Shown piece after piece: positions 33,501 to 44,496 of a DNA stretch of 50,738 nucleotides. Source of the stretch: Welwitschia mirabilis (lineage: Eukaryota > Gnetophyta > Gnetopsida > Welwitschiales); the NCBI GenBank assembly GCA_051453625.1, contig JBOZIK010000001.1, forward strand, positions 63,571,640 through 63,622,377, given 5' to 3'. Position numbers and translations under genes: made by a program. The notes under the pieces were generated by a model. It worked only from the letters and a program-made list of their open reading frames with translations. It was not told the DNA's origin and searched no databases. Within the stretch, counting starts at the first letter, position 1. Each line of letters opens with the position of its first letter.

Positions 33501-34559
33501 CCATTTTGTAAGCTAAAATTCAATGTTTAGTAAACCTCACTAATACTATAATGCAGTATTTCTTTTTATGATTCTAAATCTAACAGGATTGGATTAGCTA
33601 GGTTCCAAAAGTATACATGTATGTATATTGTAATAACTTTGCTGATATATTTGATTTCGATTAATTTATACATTTTCTTTCAAAGAATGTTATAATTATC
33701 AAAGAACTTCCTCAAATAGTAAGAACTTAAAGCATTTCAGGATTTGACATTTTTTTGAATTACTTTAATATTGATCTTAGTCAAACTAAGAATTCTAAAT
33801 GCTTATGCTCCTTCTAATAACTAAATCATGGTAATGGATTTCACTTTATGTTCCTCCATCCACTTAGATGTTGAAGAAGGATATAATATGTTTAAAAATA
33901 AAACATGTTGGACACTTAATATTTGCATCTTAAAGGGTATGTAAATTAAATAGCTCAATTATAACCTCCATGTTAATCTAATATATTTTAATATTAGTTC
34001 AATGTCAAGTAATATCACATTAATCTACCTTCAAAAATTATTAAACAAGGTTAAGACTTTTTACTTCTTGATGTAGGTTTTTGTTTGTAGAGTATTACCA
34101 ATTAGAAATGATATTGTGTCAAAGCTTAAAAAATCTTTAGACTTTTTTATTATTATTCTATGAGAGCTTGACTGAACTTTGGTAAGTTACAATGAAGAAA
34201 GAAGATAACTTTATAATTATTATTCTTATTTATTCCATGAAAGAATAACTACAAGAATAACTCTACAAGTCTAAAGGGGAGAACATTAAGTTGTAATTTA
34301 AGTGAATTTGCACTAGTGAGTGTTTTAAATTTTGAAGGAAGCCTTTTGTAAATAGCCATTCCAGGAATCAAATCTAATGCATCTTTTATTTACGTTAATA
34401 GATTATAAATAAGTTATTGTTATTTTCTTTTTGCTCTTAGGATATTAAAGCTTGTATTTTAACTAGATGAAATCTTTATTAAAATAGACTTTCTATTTTT
34501 TATCTTCTCTAATTGTATTAAGATATATGTATAGGTCCCTTTTATTACTATGTATCAAA
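27561..34559. other. about 7 kb with no recognised gene or transposon
   Basis: AT-rich sequence without a frame I can assign. A possible tRNA-Met primer site, 'TTGATACCAAT' (27,668-27,678; minus strand ATTGGTATCAA), is followed on the minus strand by text like a copia leader, but no gag or LTR partner is evident. Short frames at 31,450-31,743 (minus, 97 codons) and 32,700-32,900 (plus, 66 codons) match nothing known. The interval is probably nested transposon sequence inside the leader of the type B element. Confidence 0.4.
33281..33383. repeat. two-copy short tandem repeat
   Basis: 'GTGTTTATGGTACATTACAT' (near 33,298) recurs as 'GTGTGTATGGTACATTATAT' (near 33,357), each with TGAAG upstream and CCTAC downstream. 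The spacing is about 60-70 bp. Its significance is unclear. Confidence 0.6.
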
Positions 34560-35060
34560 AAGAGAAATGTTTTAATATTTTGAATGAGGAAACTAAATAT
34601 GAAGATGAAATGCAAAATGCTTCAGGTCTTAGTAGGGTAACTCCATTTAGAACTAGATAGAACAAGAACTTTTAAACGAGAGTTTAGATCTAGTTCAAAA
34701 GTAAAAAACCTTGGGTAAAAGAAGAATTCCAAAAATATGTTTCTATAAAAATTATATCAAAGAAATATCTATTAATAGTTCTAATATTTATGAAGGGACA
34801 TCATAATAAATTAGAATACATAAGGCTTCTACTAGTGCCATATTGAATGATTTTGGCATTAGGAATAAGCAACTTCATTCCTTATTGGATAGTAATGTCA
34901 TTGAAGTTGTCACATTGCTAAAGAAAGTAGAAAATAATGAACTAAACTATGCACTTTTAGATTATGAAAGACTAAAATATATGCTTGCAGTTATTTGTAA
35001 AAAAAAGAAAGGGGTTGAAGCATTTAAATAGTATGATTCCTAAGAAAATTAGATGCAAGA
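34560..35060 (+). other. unrecognised plus-strand frame, possible coding remnant
   Basis: A 62-codon open stretch (34,843-35,031) reads 'MNDFGIRNKQLHSLLDSNVI', then 'EVVTLLKKVENNELNYALLD' and 'YERLKYMLAVICKKKKGVEA'. The composition is balanced, with Leu/Lys/Glu spacing that looks helical, unlike the hydrophobic chance frames elsewhere. Upstream, other frames give 'NEETKYEDEMQNASGLSRVT' with stops nearby. I do not recognise a family. It could be a gag or transposase remnant of the unidentified nested element, or an old gene fragment. No promoter or splice signal could be assigned. Confidence 0.3.
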
Positions 35061-36543
35061 TCTAGTATTCACTCCCTTGCATCCAAATATAGGTTGCAAA
35101 TTATTAGTAGGTTCAAAACTATTTGTCTTTAAGATATAAGATCTTACCATAGTGTGCACATGGATGACCCATAATGTAGGCTTAAAATTGTTAACCCGAA
35201 ATTGAAGAATCAAAATTCTTCATTGGATTAGAAGAAAGTAGAAAAATCTTACATTTAAAATTATTTCAATTTTAAATAGTTTGAAGAAGACATAATGCAA
35301 GAAGTAGTCAAAACAAAAAATAATTAAAAAATAGAGAATATTTGAGAAAAAGGGGTAAGAGGTGCTTGACAAAGAGTTTGTGGCACTATGATTAAGGAAA
35401 AAAATAGAGTAATTATAGTTTCATCAAGTCAAGGATCCACCTATAAACTGTGTGGGCTACTTATTCATTCATCATGGCTTTTTATCTACAGAAAAGTAAA
35501 CTATAGAGCATTACAGAAGCATAAATTCTAGTCACAAGCTATAATATAATAGCTTCTATTCATATCAAGAAGCTATTTCATTTTCATTAACATCTACAAT
35601 AGAGTTCAATTAATGCAAGAAAGTGTATGATAGTTAAGAATCATAGTTAAATATGTTGACATAGTAAAAAATTCAAGTTTGAGAGAAAGAATGAGAGGAG
35701 GTAACCATGAAAAATAATATGAAGAGGAAGAATTAAATAGAAATATACAATGATGTTACACCTTTAGGAGGGGATTTTAATAGAAGCTGTTATAGATACA
35801 TTCACATTTAGTTTCTGAAGATGCTACTGCTACTTGTGTGGTTGTTTCTTTAAGATGTGATGACTAGAATGTTTAAGAGAATTCATGATTTTACACCCAT
35901 ATGAAAAAGTGTTACTTATGATAAACACTAATGAATTCTTCATGCTTTACTATACTTTCTTAAAAATTTTAAAGAGTAAAGCTTCTATTGATATGTCATA
36001 AGGGTTAGCATAGTTTAAAATTCTTCATGTGGTTCTCCTCTTCTAAACTGACTCTAAACTCTCCTTCAAAAGCTATAAACTCTCTATTTATAGGTAGGAT
36101 GATGGCTCTATTTCCTCATTTCCTAAAAACATTAAGAAGTGGAAAATCTTGTAGAAACAAAATTAAACAGTGTCTTGTCCACTCCAGATAATATAGCTAC
36201 AACTTAGTCTTTACCTTCTGATCCCAAAATTGAGTCAAGACTAGCACCTATTAGTATTTATTATAATGTTTCTTACATTTTATCTCAAAATAATGCTCTT
36301 CCTCCTTCCATAACAAAGCTTTTTAAACATGGATAAATTGCCATGAAGCTTCTTAAGAGAAAGCTAAGGTTATTAAAGGAAGATTTAGATTTGATGAGAA
36401 CATTGTGTTACTTTGGAGGAGAATAAAAAGCTAAGAGATAATAACAACTATATCCTAGTGAAGAATAGAAGCATTTAATGATGCTTTAAATGGAGACAGT
36501 AATTGCTAAGAAGGAACATTTGGTTCAACAAAATGCCAAGAGA
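35061..36543. other. unassigned sequence with a possible LTR-like promoter
   Basis: No coding frame found. 'CTATTTATAGGTAGG' near 36,087-36,101 (minus strand CTATAAATAG) resembles the TATA position of the LTRs here and may mark the edge of the nested insertion. No matching partner LTR was found. Confidence 0.3.
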
Positions 36544-36681
36544 AATGCCTTAAAAGACATTTTAAGGAGTTTGTTATAAAAATGCCTTAAACGTTTTTTA
36601 AGGAATTTTTAATAAGAAATTTCTCAAAAGGTGTTTTAAGGCATTCACTATAATAATGCCTTAAAGACTTTTTAAGGCATT
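36544..36681. repeat. tandem array of about 37 bp palindromic units
   Basis: Four units start near 36,544, 36,580, 36,618 and 36,655, spaced 36-38 bp. Each contains ATGCCTTAAA and a TTTTAAGG(CATT) arm. The last (36,655-36,681) forms an 11 bp perfect stem, AATGCCTTAAA with TTTAAGGCATT, around a 5 nt loop. Confidence 0.75.
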
Positions 36682-37261
36682 CATTGAGGCTGAAGAAACA
36701 AAATAATACCTCTTCTTTGAGTGCCTCCCTTATACTAAATTACTTCAATCTATCATGAATTTGATAAGGCTAAAACCCCTTGTAGTTACTTAGATAGTAC
36801 TAATGAAATGTCTAAAAGAAAGTTTTGAATTTAAATCTACACATCATAGAATTATCAAATCCTTGATTACAACTTAAATGTATCACATTTGGTAATGTAG
36901 GAATGCAATTCTATTCAAGCAAGTAGATTTCAATGTTTAACACATTATTCATAAGATTAAAACATAGTTGAAGATCAATATTTCATCCATCTAAAGCTAA
37001 AAGATACTCACAATAATAGACAATGGTGTTATGACTTGGGTATTTCTCCTCAATTTTTAAAGAGAGGAGTAGGATAAGCTATCTACCTATTTTTTCTTTT
37101 CTTTTCTAGATTTAGTATAGCAAATTTTTGATAAATGTTTTGTTAATTCTTTGATCTTTTAGGGGTCAATTCATGGCTACATTTACTTATAAGTATGAAA
37201 TTTATTTATTACTGAAATAGAATAAAATCATTTCCAAAAAAAAAGAAAAGACAACTGTTGA
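36682..37261. other. spacer between palindrome arrays
   Basis: AT-rich, no frame. By position it belongs to the leader of the type B element. Confidence 0.3.
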
Positions 37262-37430
37262 AAAAACACCTAAAAATACTTTTTATGGAGTTTATATTAA
37301 AATACCTTACAAAGGCCTAGAAAGCTAGTAGCTTCTAGGGTAAGTCTTTTTAAGGCATTTTTTGAAAGCTTTCAAGACATTTTTTAAAGCCTTTTAAGGC
37401 ACTTTTAAAATGCCTTAAGAGCTAATATTT
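37262..37430. repeat. second palindrome array
   Basis: 'TGGAGTTTATATTAAAATAC' matches the unit junction of the first array ('AGGAGTTTGTTATAAAAATG'). Further units include 'TCTTTTTAAGGCATTT', a perfect 12 bp palindrome GCCTTTTAAGGC at 37,389-37,400, and 'TTTTAAAATGCCTTAAGAG'. Confidence 0.65.
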
Positions 37431-37696
37431 CTAATATTGGAAAAGAAAAAAAATAAAAAATATAGATTAAAAACATTTTACAATGGTATTTTCTCTAAGA
37501 TTATATAAAAAGAAAAATTAACAATGACATAGAAAGGGAAACTCATAAAAATTTAAATTATAAAAAAGTAATTGAAAGATAAGATAAAATAAATGAAGAA
37601 AAATTATATGTATAATACTACACAGGTAACTAATTTCAAACTAAATTTATTACTTGTATAATAAAAATAAACCTTCCAAACTTTCTTGAACTCCTT

Positions 37697-37711
37697 CCTA
37701 GTAATGGTAAT
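37697..37711 (-). other. possible decayed tRNA-Asp primer site
   Basis: CCTAGTAATGGTAAT lies about 15 bp left of the right type B LTR, in the same relative place as the element 1 primer site. It differs from the tRNA-Asp end at about half its positions, mostly transitions, so the call depends mainly on position. Confidence 0.35.
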
Positions 37712-37725
37712 AATCTTTTAGAATA

Positions 37726-38818
37726 TGGATTATGTGATTTTATTTTTCATTTAATTATCTTAATAATGACCTATAATCTTAAGTATTCAATGTGCATAGA
37801 CACATATCAATAGAAGGAGTTAACATAATGTCATACTATAGAGAGGAATTCTAAGTACATTGGAAAATTGCTTCATAGAGAATGAAAGCAAAAAGATTTT
37901 CTATTTTAATTTTAGAATGGTAAATAAATAAAAATATAATCATGGGTGAAATGAAATGAATTAATGAAATAATGAGATGCAACCACTACCTAAGTTTTAC
38001 CAACTTATTATCATCTAAGTTGGTCCTCACATACTATATCAAATAAAAATTAAATCAAAGGTAATTAACTTGATTTCAACATAACATATCAAAAGATAAA
38101 AGAGAAAGTGAAAAAAGTAGAATGAAATTTTATTAATTGCAATGTTTTGCATCAAATTAAAAGTAATTACTCCTTAATAAAATAAATATAATCTAACATC
38201 AAGGTAAGATTCTCTCTTAAGCTAGATGTATCCCTTGTGTAATTGATCTCTAAATCATCATAATAATAATTAATGCATTAAAGATGTTTACAAATAAGGG
38301 CTCAAGGCCCTTCAATAAAAAAAGATAGAGTTCATGTGGTTAGAATCCTTTAGCTTATAGTGGTAGGTGGTAGTTACAATTAGGTGATTATATTTTTTTG
38401 TCATGTAGCCTATGTAGGAGGGATAAGATTCCTCATCTTATAGTGTTAGGTGGAATGTTAATCTTATTATGTTAAATGGATTTTATTATGATAGTCTAAT
38501 ACTTGGTCTTTGGATTATAATGCCTTTAGCAACTGACATTATCATTATGTGTCTTCAACATCATCACTATATTAATACCACATATCATTACCTTATGTCT
38601 TATTAAAATCTAATGATACATAGAATCTTATTACTTTATTTGGTAGTTCTTTCATCAAGTTCTCCATATTTACTTAATTTTAATCAAAATCATTTTTAAT
38701 TCTTTATCTTTGGTCCTTGACATAAAAATTAATTAATTTAATCATTAGAATTGTAAAAAGGACTTAAAAATATACTCTAAACTATATTTCAAATGCGATA
38801 ATTTGGATACTTATCATG
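37726..38818 (-). repeat. LTR type B, right copy
   Basis: About 1,093 bp, matching the left copy at 23,191-24,278 in length, orientation and sequence order. The first bases TGGATTATGTG align with TGTTGTGATGTG of the element 1 LTR. The primer-site relic at its left edge makes it a 5' LTR on the minus strand. The end reads TATCATG where the left copy reads TATCATA, so the CA terminus has decayed. Confidence 0.7.
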
Positions 38819-38959
38819 TGCATATAGAGGTATAAAAAGAACCCTAGAAAAAGTATTATAACAAGACTTGAACCATAGTTATGGACTACAATGTATACAT
38901 GTTATTAGGAAACATCACTCAAGTAATAGATATGGATGGTATAGTGCCCACTTACATTC

Positions 38960-39189
38960 ATAATTTAGAAGGAGTAGAGGATCAATGTTGAAATTGTGCA
39001 CTTATTGATATTACTTAGGATTTAATAATAGACTAGTGTATTATTTGGTTACACATCTATCCCCATCCTACTAAGTATTTACACTTCTTAGTTATAGTAG
39101 TTTCTATAATTGTTTCATTCATCATTATGCTAAGGTTTGTAAACCCCTTCACTCTTTACTTGGAAAAGAAGCTAAATTGAATTGTGATG
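38960..39189 (+). pseudogene. RT C-terminal end remnant
   Basis: 'DLIID' followed by 'CIIWLHIYPHPTK' aligns with the 'GIEVDKAKIEVIEKLPPPT' segment after the RT palm. In the next frame, 'YSSFYNCFIHHYAKVCKPLH' and 'SLLGKEAKLNCDDSFQLDFD' correspond to the connection 'GHAGFYRRFI..FSKI..PL..LL'. The palm with its catalytic box lies upstream and is missing. Confidence 0.65.
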
Positions 39190-39620
39190 ATTCATTTCAA
39201 CTTGATTTTGACACATTGCTATGGATGGAGTTCTTGGCCAAAAATGTAAAAATGGTCTTAAAGTCATATCCCATCTTAGTAAAAATTTGTCTAAAGCCTA
39301 ATATAACTATAATACTACTAAAAGGGAAATGATTTCCATCATCATATACCTTAATCATATTAAATACTATCTTTTTAGCTTCTATATCAATGTTTACACA
39401 GATCATGTAGCCATACACTATATTATGACTAAGAAATATTTTAGCGCTAGACTTATTCAATGGATTCTTTTCATGCAAGAATTCAATCTTTCTATCATCA
39501 ATAAGGCTAGAAAACATAATAGCATTATAGATCACTTATCTCAATTCTCTTGTTTTCATAATGAACTTTTCATAAATGACTTCTTTCTAGATGAACAACT
39601 ATTTTCTATTGAATAAGTTT
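39190..39620 (+). pseudogene. RNase H remnant
   Basis: A well-preserved stretch begins 'NYNTTKREMISIIIYLNHIK' and continues 'YYLFSFYINVYTDHVAIHYI', 'MTKKYFSARLIQWILFMQEF' and 'NLSIINKARKHNSIIDHLSQ'. The catalytic Glu (KRE) and the Asp of VYTDH are retained, as is the closing DHLS motif. The open frame runs 39,329-39,616 (95 codons) and ends just after 'FFLDEQLFSIE', the family's usual spacer before integrase. The upstream part (39,190-39,300), which should hold the first catalytic Asp, is out of frame and altered. In a living element it degrades the RNA strand of the RNA-DNA hybrid. Confidence 0.82.
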
Positions 39621-39639
39621 ATGCCTTATTTTCTCATCA

Positions 39640-40930
39640 TTCTATTCCTTGGTATGCTAATATTGTGAACTATCTTGTTACCATGAAAACACTTTAGCAT
39701 TGGAACCATAACGAATAAAAGTCTTTTCTTCATAGGATCAGTGACTATGAATGGAATGAACCCCATCTTTACTGAAGATGCAAAGACCAAATCATGGGTA
39801 AATGTGTGTCTGAATGAGAAAGCCCAAAGATCCTTAACCTTTATCATGATGGGATATGTGGGGAACACTTTAGTAGCTATATGTTGGGGATACTTTAGTG
39901 GCTAAATAACTATAATGAAAGCTCTTCACTTTGGTTTTTATTAGCCTACCCTTTTTAAATACTCTTTTGACTTTACTAGAAGGTTAGACACTTATCAACA
40001 TTATGGTATCCTAACTCATTCTCAAGATATACTCCTTAAACCTATGCTTGAATGTGAATGTTTTGATTATTAGGGGATTGACTTTATAGGTCCTATCAAA
40101 ACACCTTCTCTTGATAAATATTACATCCTAGTGACTATTGATTATGTTACTAAGTGGGTCAAAGTTATTCCTACTACAAAGAATGATCTACAAAATATTT
40201 GTAATTTTGTCTAAAATAATATTTTTTAATGTTTTTATTTTACTAAAATCATCATTACCATTTAATAAAATCATTTTATTAATTACCACTTTTGAAAACT
40301 TCTTTTATCTATCAGAATTAAACATAGAATTACATGTTCTTATCATCTACAGACTAATGGTTAAGCTAAAAATTTAAATATAGAAATTAAAAATATGATC
40401 CAAAAATTAGTCTCTATTAATAAGAAAACTTGGTCCTCTAAACTTAACAATTTTCTTTGATCTTATCATACTACTTAGTAAAACTCTTTAGGCTTTTCAC
40501 CATATGAACTTATCTACAAGAAGGTTTGTATCTTCGTAGTTGATGTTTGCTATAACTTCTATTAATTCCCTCATTAACTTAATATTATAAACTTGAATGA
40601 GAATATTAAAACTTCATTAGCCCAAGTTGACCATTTATATGAAAAGTGTACCCATGATATATATCATTAACTCATTTATAAATCCCAAGTCAAGTTTAAA
40701 CATGACAAAAATATTCTCCATAAGTAGTTTAAACTAAGTCAGCTCATTCTTTTATACAACACCCAAGTACACATTTGACACAATAAGTTAACCTCTAAAT
40801 GGTTAGGTTCTTATCTTATTAAAAAAGTACATTTCAATGGCTTAGTAAAAATCTCTGATTCAAATACTAGAGAAATTCAAAAAGTTAATGGATAAAGGTT
40901 AAAAATTTATGAGTTATCTACTAATGAGAT
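39640..40930 (+). pseudogene. integrase remnant
   Basis: In order: 'PWYANIVNYLVTMKTL', 'LHRISDYEWNEPHLY', and a decayed zinc-binding region around 39,930-40,050 ('FGFY', 'PTLFKYSFDFTRRLDTYQHY'). Then come 'GIDFIGPIKTPSLDKYYILV' with the first DDE aspartate, 'TIDYVTKWVKVIPTTKND', 'RLMVKLKI'-frame sequence over the second aspartate (lost), and 'LNIEIK' retaining the glutamate. The C-terminal tail is 'SKWLGSYLIKKVHFNGLVKI' and 'NTREIQKVNG'. Several stops and at least two frame changes are present. The overall order and spacing match Athila-type integrase. Confidence 0.8.
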
Positions 40931-41408
40931 CTTGAACATGATAGAAGAACTTATAATGGAAGCCCCTCTTAATGATGAATAATTTCCTCCTGCCATTGTT
41001 TAAATTCCTTCTTAACTAATTCTTTCAGTAGACATCATGTTATTACTTGAACAACTTTAACTTGACTTATGTATTACTTTATGAGTTTATTATGATTAAT
41101 AATATTTTACTTGGACATTATAAAATGATAAAATTGGATTCACTTAATTTGAAAATGTTCATATGCCTATGAACTTCATCTAGGAGGAAGATGTCTTGGT
41201 TCTTTTATTCTCTTTTAGTGGTGTGAGTATTTAGTTATTTTTGCATGCTTTTATTTGTTAATTATCTGATTACTTCATTTTTATTCTTACAAGTACTTGA
41301 TCATGTGGATTTTTTTTCACTATTATATAAAAAAAAGAAAAAAGAAGAATTGAAAAGAAAATAAATAAATAAAGACCATGATCTTTTGTATCTAAGCTAA
41401 AACCATGG
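40931..41408 (+). other. element 2 linker after integrase
   Basis: The open reading weakens after 'NMIEELIMEAPLNDE', followed by AT-rich non-coding sequence. It has the same length as in element 3. Confidence 0.45.
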
Positions 41409-41575
41409 TCATCATGATATCCTATTATAAGTGCACTAGGGAAAATTTTCCCAAGAGGGGCCTTTGGCAGTGTAGTATGATAGCTATGAAAAATCCATTG
41501 TAGGGTGAGTTGGCCATGTTATGTAGGTTCTTACTCCTCTAATAATAGTTGCACTCCCCTCATCATGAAATTTTT
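41409..41575 (+). other. conserved post-pol block, element 2 copy
   Basis: It contains a perfect 14 bp palindrome GGGAAAATTTTCCC, then 'AAGAGGGGCCTTTGGCAGTG', 'GAGTTGGCCATGTTATGTAG', 'GTTCTTACTCCT' and 'TGCACTCCCCTCATCATGAA'. It is the best preserved of the three copies. Confidence 0.72.
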
Positions 41576-43252
41576 TTTTTTAACTTAAAGGCTAAAGTAT
41601 CAGTGATATTCCTAGTATCATTAGAGGCATTACTTACTTATTTTGCATATAGTACTTTTACATAGTCATTCTAATTTTTTGGATTCTAGTGTTGTTTTGA
41701 TGTGTGAGCTAGTAAGTTCATGTTTAAACAACTTTTGATCTTATTATTTATTATTTGATAACATTAGATATACTTGATATCATAATAATCATTGCCTATT
41801 TGAATGGTACTTTATGAGTTTTTACATGCTATCATGCCTTTTTTATCAGATGATTTTATGATTTTTAGTAATGGAATTTGTTAGGTTAGAATTAATTGTA
41901 GGCAAAAAAATCTTTTTTATATTTCTAGTTGTCCATTTTTACTTTTGTTTTTCTTTAGCTATTTTATTGGATTCTTTAAAGTCATTTTCATACTTTTCTA
42001 ACATAATATTTTTGATCTGATCATTTAATAGATTCTTGTTAATAACCACTCATAGTTTTTATCCATGGGGGTTGTTTTTATTTTTGATAGGTGATGATGA
42101 TACTTTCTTGNNNNNNNNNNTTTCATGCTTACTGAGTTTGAACACATTTGAGAAGTTCTTCTAAGCCTTGCTTCTTTCTACTTAGTGCATTATTATGGTC
42201 CCATTCTTTTCTCTTTAAGTCCTTTCCACATAAGTCTCTTTTCACCATGATCATTGTTTTTAAGGATGATTCTTTACTTTTTACCATCTCCTAGATTTTC
42301 TTATAATTTTCTAATGATTGATTATTATTTCCCTTGCTTTTAGTTTTTTCTGGTTTTTCTTATCTTTCTAGAATATCACTTGATGAGTGTTGTCCCATGT
42401 TTATCATCCCCATAATAGATAGGACGATAATAATCTTTTTAGCTTTATTGTAATCTAGGATGTCTTAATTCACCTGTGAGAGGGTAGGAAATCTTTTTAA
42501 GCTATTTATAAGATATTGAACAAAATTTTTAATTTTAAAAGGATCATTTTTAAGCTTTCACAATACATATTTGTGATGAGATTATTTGGCTATGATTTCA
42601 TATTACTTAAAAAATTTTTCATGGACATTATCTAGCAAGATCATAGTAGCATAATCATAAAGTATTCTTGTAGGTATGATTCAAAACATCTAAAACATCA
42701 TGGATAAGGGAAATAATGTTATGATTATTCTTTGTATTTCACCCCTTGTATAATGTATTTAAAAGTCACTAATATACTTGTATACATCATTTTGAATTAT
42801 TACTACTTAGTTTATATACATGCATTTTAGTATCATTATCTTAAATTATACATATACATCATTATTTTCTGAAGCTATCATTATTACATTTTATAATGAT
42901 TTTTTTAATGTATGACATTCATTTATTATATTTTGATGTATTAAACATTTATAGTAGGGGCTAATGAAGATGTTAATATTTGCATTTCTTTAATAATCAT
43001 GTTATAGGCATCTAACTTTGATTCTAATTTTAGAAGTGTTGTCCTCCATATGAAAAAAAAAACACAATATCTATTATACATCCTAATTATTTATTATGTT
43101 AGTCAATTAGTTTTTGATGTTTATTTATGCATGGTAAAAATTCTTGAACTTAATTTAAAATTTTTCTAGTTGCTAATTATCTTAATCAAATTGATTCATA
43201 ATATTATGATTACTTATATTATCAAGGACTAACAAGGCTAAGTAGGGAACTA
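41576..43252 (+). other. element 2 3' internal region, with 10 N gap and purine tract
   Basis: About 1.7 kb of T-rich sequence with no coding frame, a 10 N gap at 42,111-42,120 and one inverse copy of the GTCAT/ATGAC dyad at 42,390-42,425. It ends in the purine tract 'GCTAAGTAGGGAACTA' directly before the LTR. Confidence 0.6.
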
Positions 43253-44496
43253 TGTTACAATGCTAAATTGTAGGATTTTGATGGAATATTTTGAGTAATT
43301 TTGTAGGAAATTTATATAGGTTTAGATGTAATTCTAATGATTATGGAGAATTGAATGGATAATCACTAACACATGTGATTCTTAGCATATTTAGAGGCAT
43401 ATCAAGCTTATTCTAATACTTTTTTCCTTAAAGGAAAGATTAAAAATGCAAAATACTAATTTTATTAAGCTAGAAAGATAAAGAGGCTTGTCATCCCCTT
43501 TTTCATCCACATGATAGTCAAAATGATTCTACTGCTAACATGGACTAAAGCTTTGGAGTTGACTGCAGAGCTTATAGCTAATGGATTACCCCTTATTATA
43601 AAGTATCATTTCTAATGTTATCTCCATGATAGTCAATATGAAAACTATTTTGTATGGACAAAAAGAATTATCTTTGTAATGTGGTCATGTAGCCCATGTG
43701 GGATATTAGGATTTCTTCTCTACCTTTTATGGTTTTGCTTTTAGAACTTTAATGTAAAGCTATAAATACTTCCCTTTTCTTTTACTTTCATTTCCACCTT
43801 TTGTATCTGATATTCTTTTGATGGGAGATTAAAGCACAAGAGGTCCATCCATGAGTTATAGAGAGAAGATTTCCTTAGTGGTGGGTTAAGTATCCTCCAT
43901 TGAAGTGCTGTTACTTTGTTGTAAGTGGATGCTAAATTTATGATTAATTCAAGAACTATTTTCACTTCTATTTTGTAAGTCTCCCTTATGGTTTAAGTTG
44001 ATTATGATTTAGTGATAGCTTCATAGTTTATGTAAACCATAAGAGCAACTTTTGCTAAGGTTGGTATTGTTAGTTTAGGGCTTGCATTGGATTTAATTTT
44101 ATTCCATTTCCATATTTACATTTTTTTTAGCATATCTTATAGCCCATGATGGTTAAGAATAAGTGATAAACTCTTCATAATTAATTTAAGTTATAAGGGC
44201 TAATTATTGTAATAGAAAGACTGGAATTCAAATAGACTCATTACACTTGCATTTCATCCATCTGCATTTCATCATCATTCATCTTGTATTGCATTTGCAT
44301 TATTCATTATTTATATTTAGTGAAAAAAACTAAAATACTTTATAAAATAAATTATCTAACTTCTAGCCTAGTGCCTTCAATAGATTATGACATTTAAGTT
44401 GACTCTTGTCTATACTAGTGTGTATTTGTCTGCAAGTATTATGATTTACAAGTTTTACCTAAGGACTTAAAGATTATACAAATTTACATCATAACA
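43253..44496 (+). repeat. element 2 3' LTR
   Basis: The LTR starts TGTTACAATGC and ends TTTACATCATAACA, 1,244 bp. It is the reverse complement of the element 1 LTR family over its full length. The flanking bases on the right are TATAG; no left partner exists because the 5' end is missing. Confidence 0.85.
43760..43769 (+). promoter_or_regulatory. LTR TATA box, element 2
   Basis: CTATAAATAC preceded by 'TAATGTAAAG', in the same context as both element 1 LTRs. Confidence 0.65.

Larger units (their letters stand above)
38819..44496 (+). mobile_element. element 2: 5'-truncated Athila/Tat-like retrotransposon
   Basis: Plus strand: RT C-terminal end, RNase H, integrase, conserved post-pol block, non-coding 3' region, purine tract and a 1,244 bp 3' LTR of the same type as element 1. 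The 5' LTR, gag, protease and most of RT are absent. The sequence begins at the edge of the right type B LTR, suggesting that insertion or recombination removed the front half. Confidence 0.85.

Noticed and set aside
36544-37430. CRISPR-like regular repeats
   Set aside because: The spacing is regular, but the units are directly adjacent degenerate palindromes with no unique spacers, and the context is a plant nuclear genome.
39197-39535. 112-codon minus-strand frame
   Set aside because: It lies antisense to the RNase H remnant of element 2, which has clear family motifs on the plus strand.
39626-39868. 80-codon minus-strand frame
   Set aside because: Antisense shadow of the integrase remnant.
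43741-43965. 74-codon minus-strand frame
   Set aside because: Lies inside the element 2 LTR, over the TATA and R region; LTRs of this family are non-coding.
23191-44496. One large composite element spanning both LTR types
   Set aside because: The type B LTRs are on the minus strand and the element 2 pol and LTR on the plus strand, so they cannot belong to a single element.
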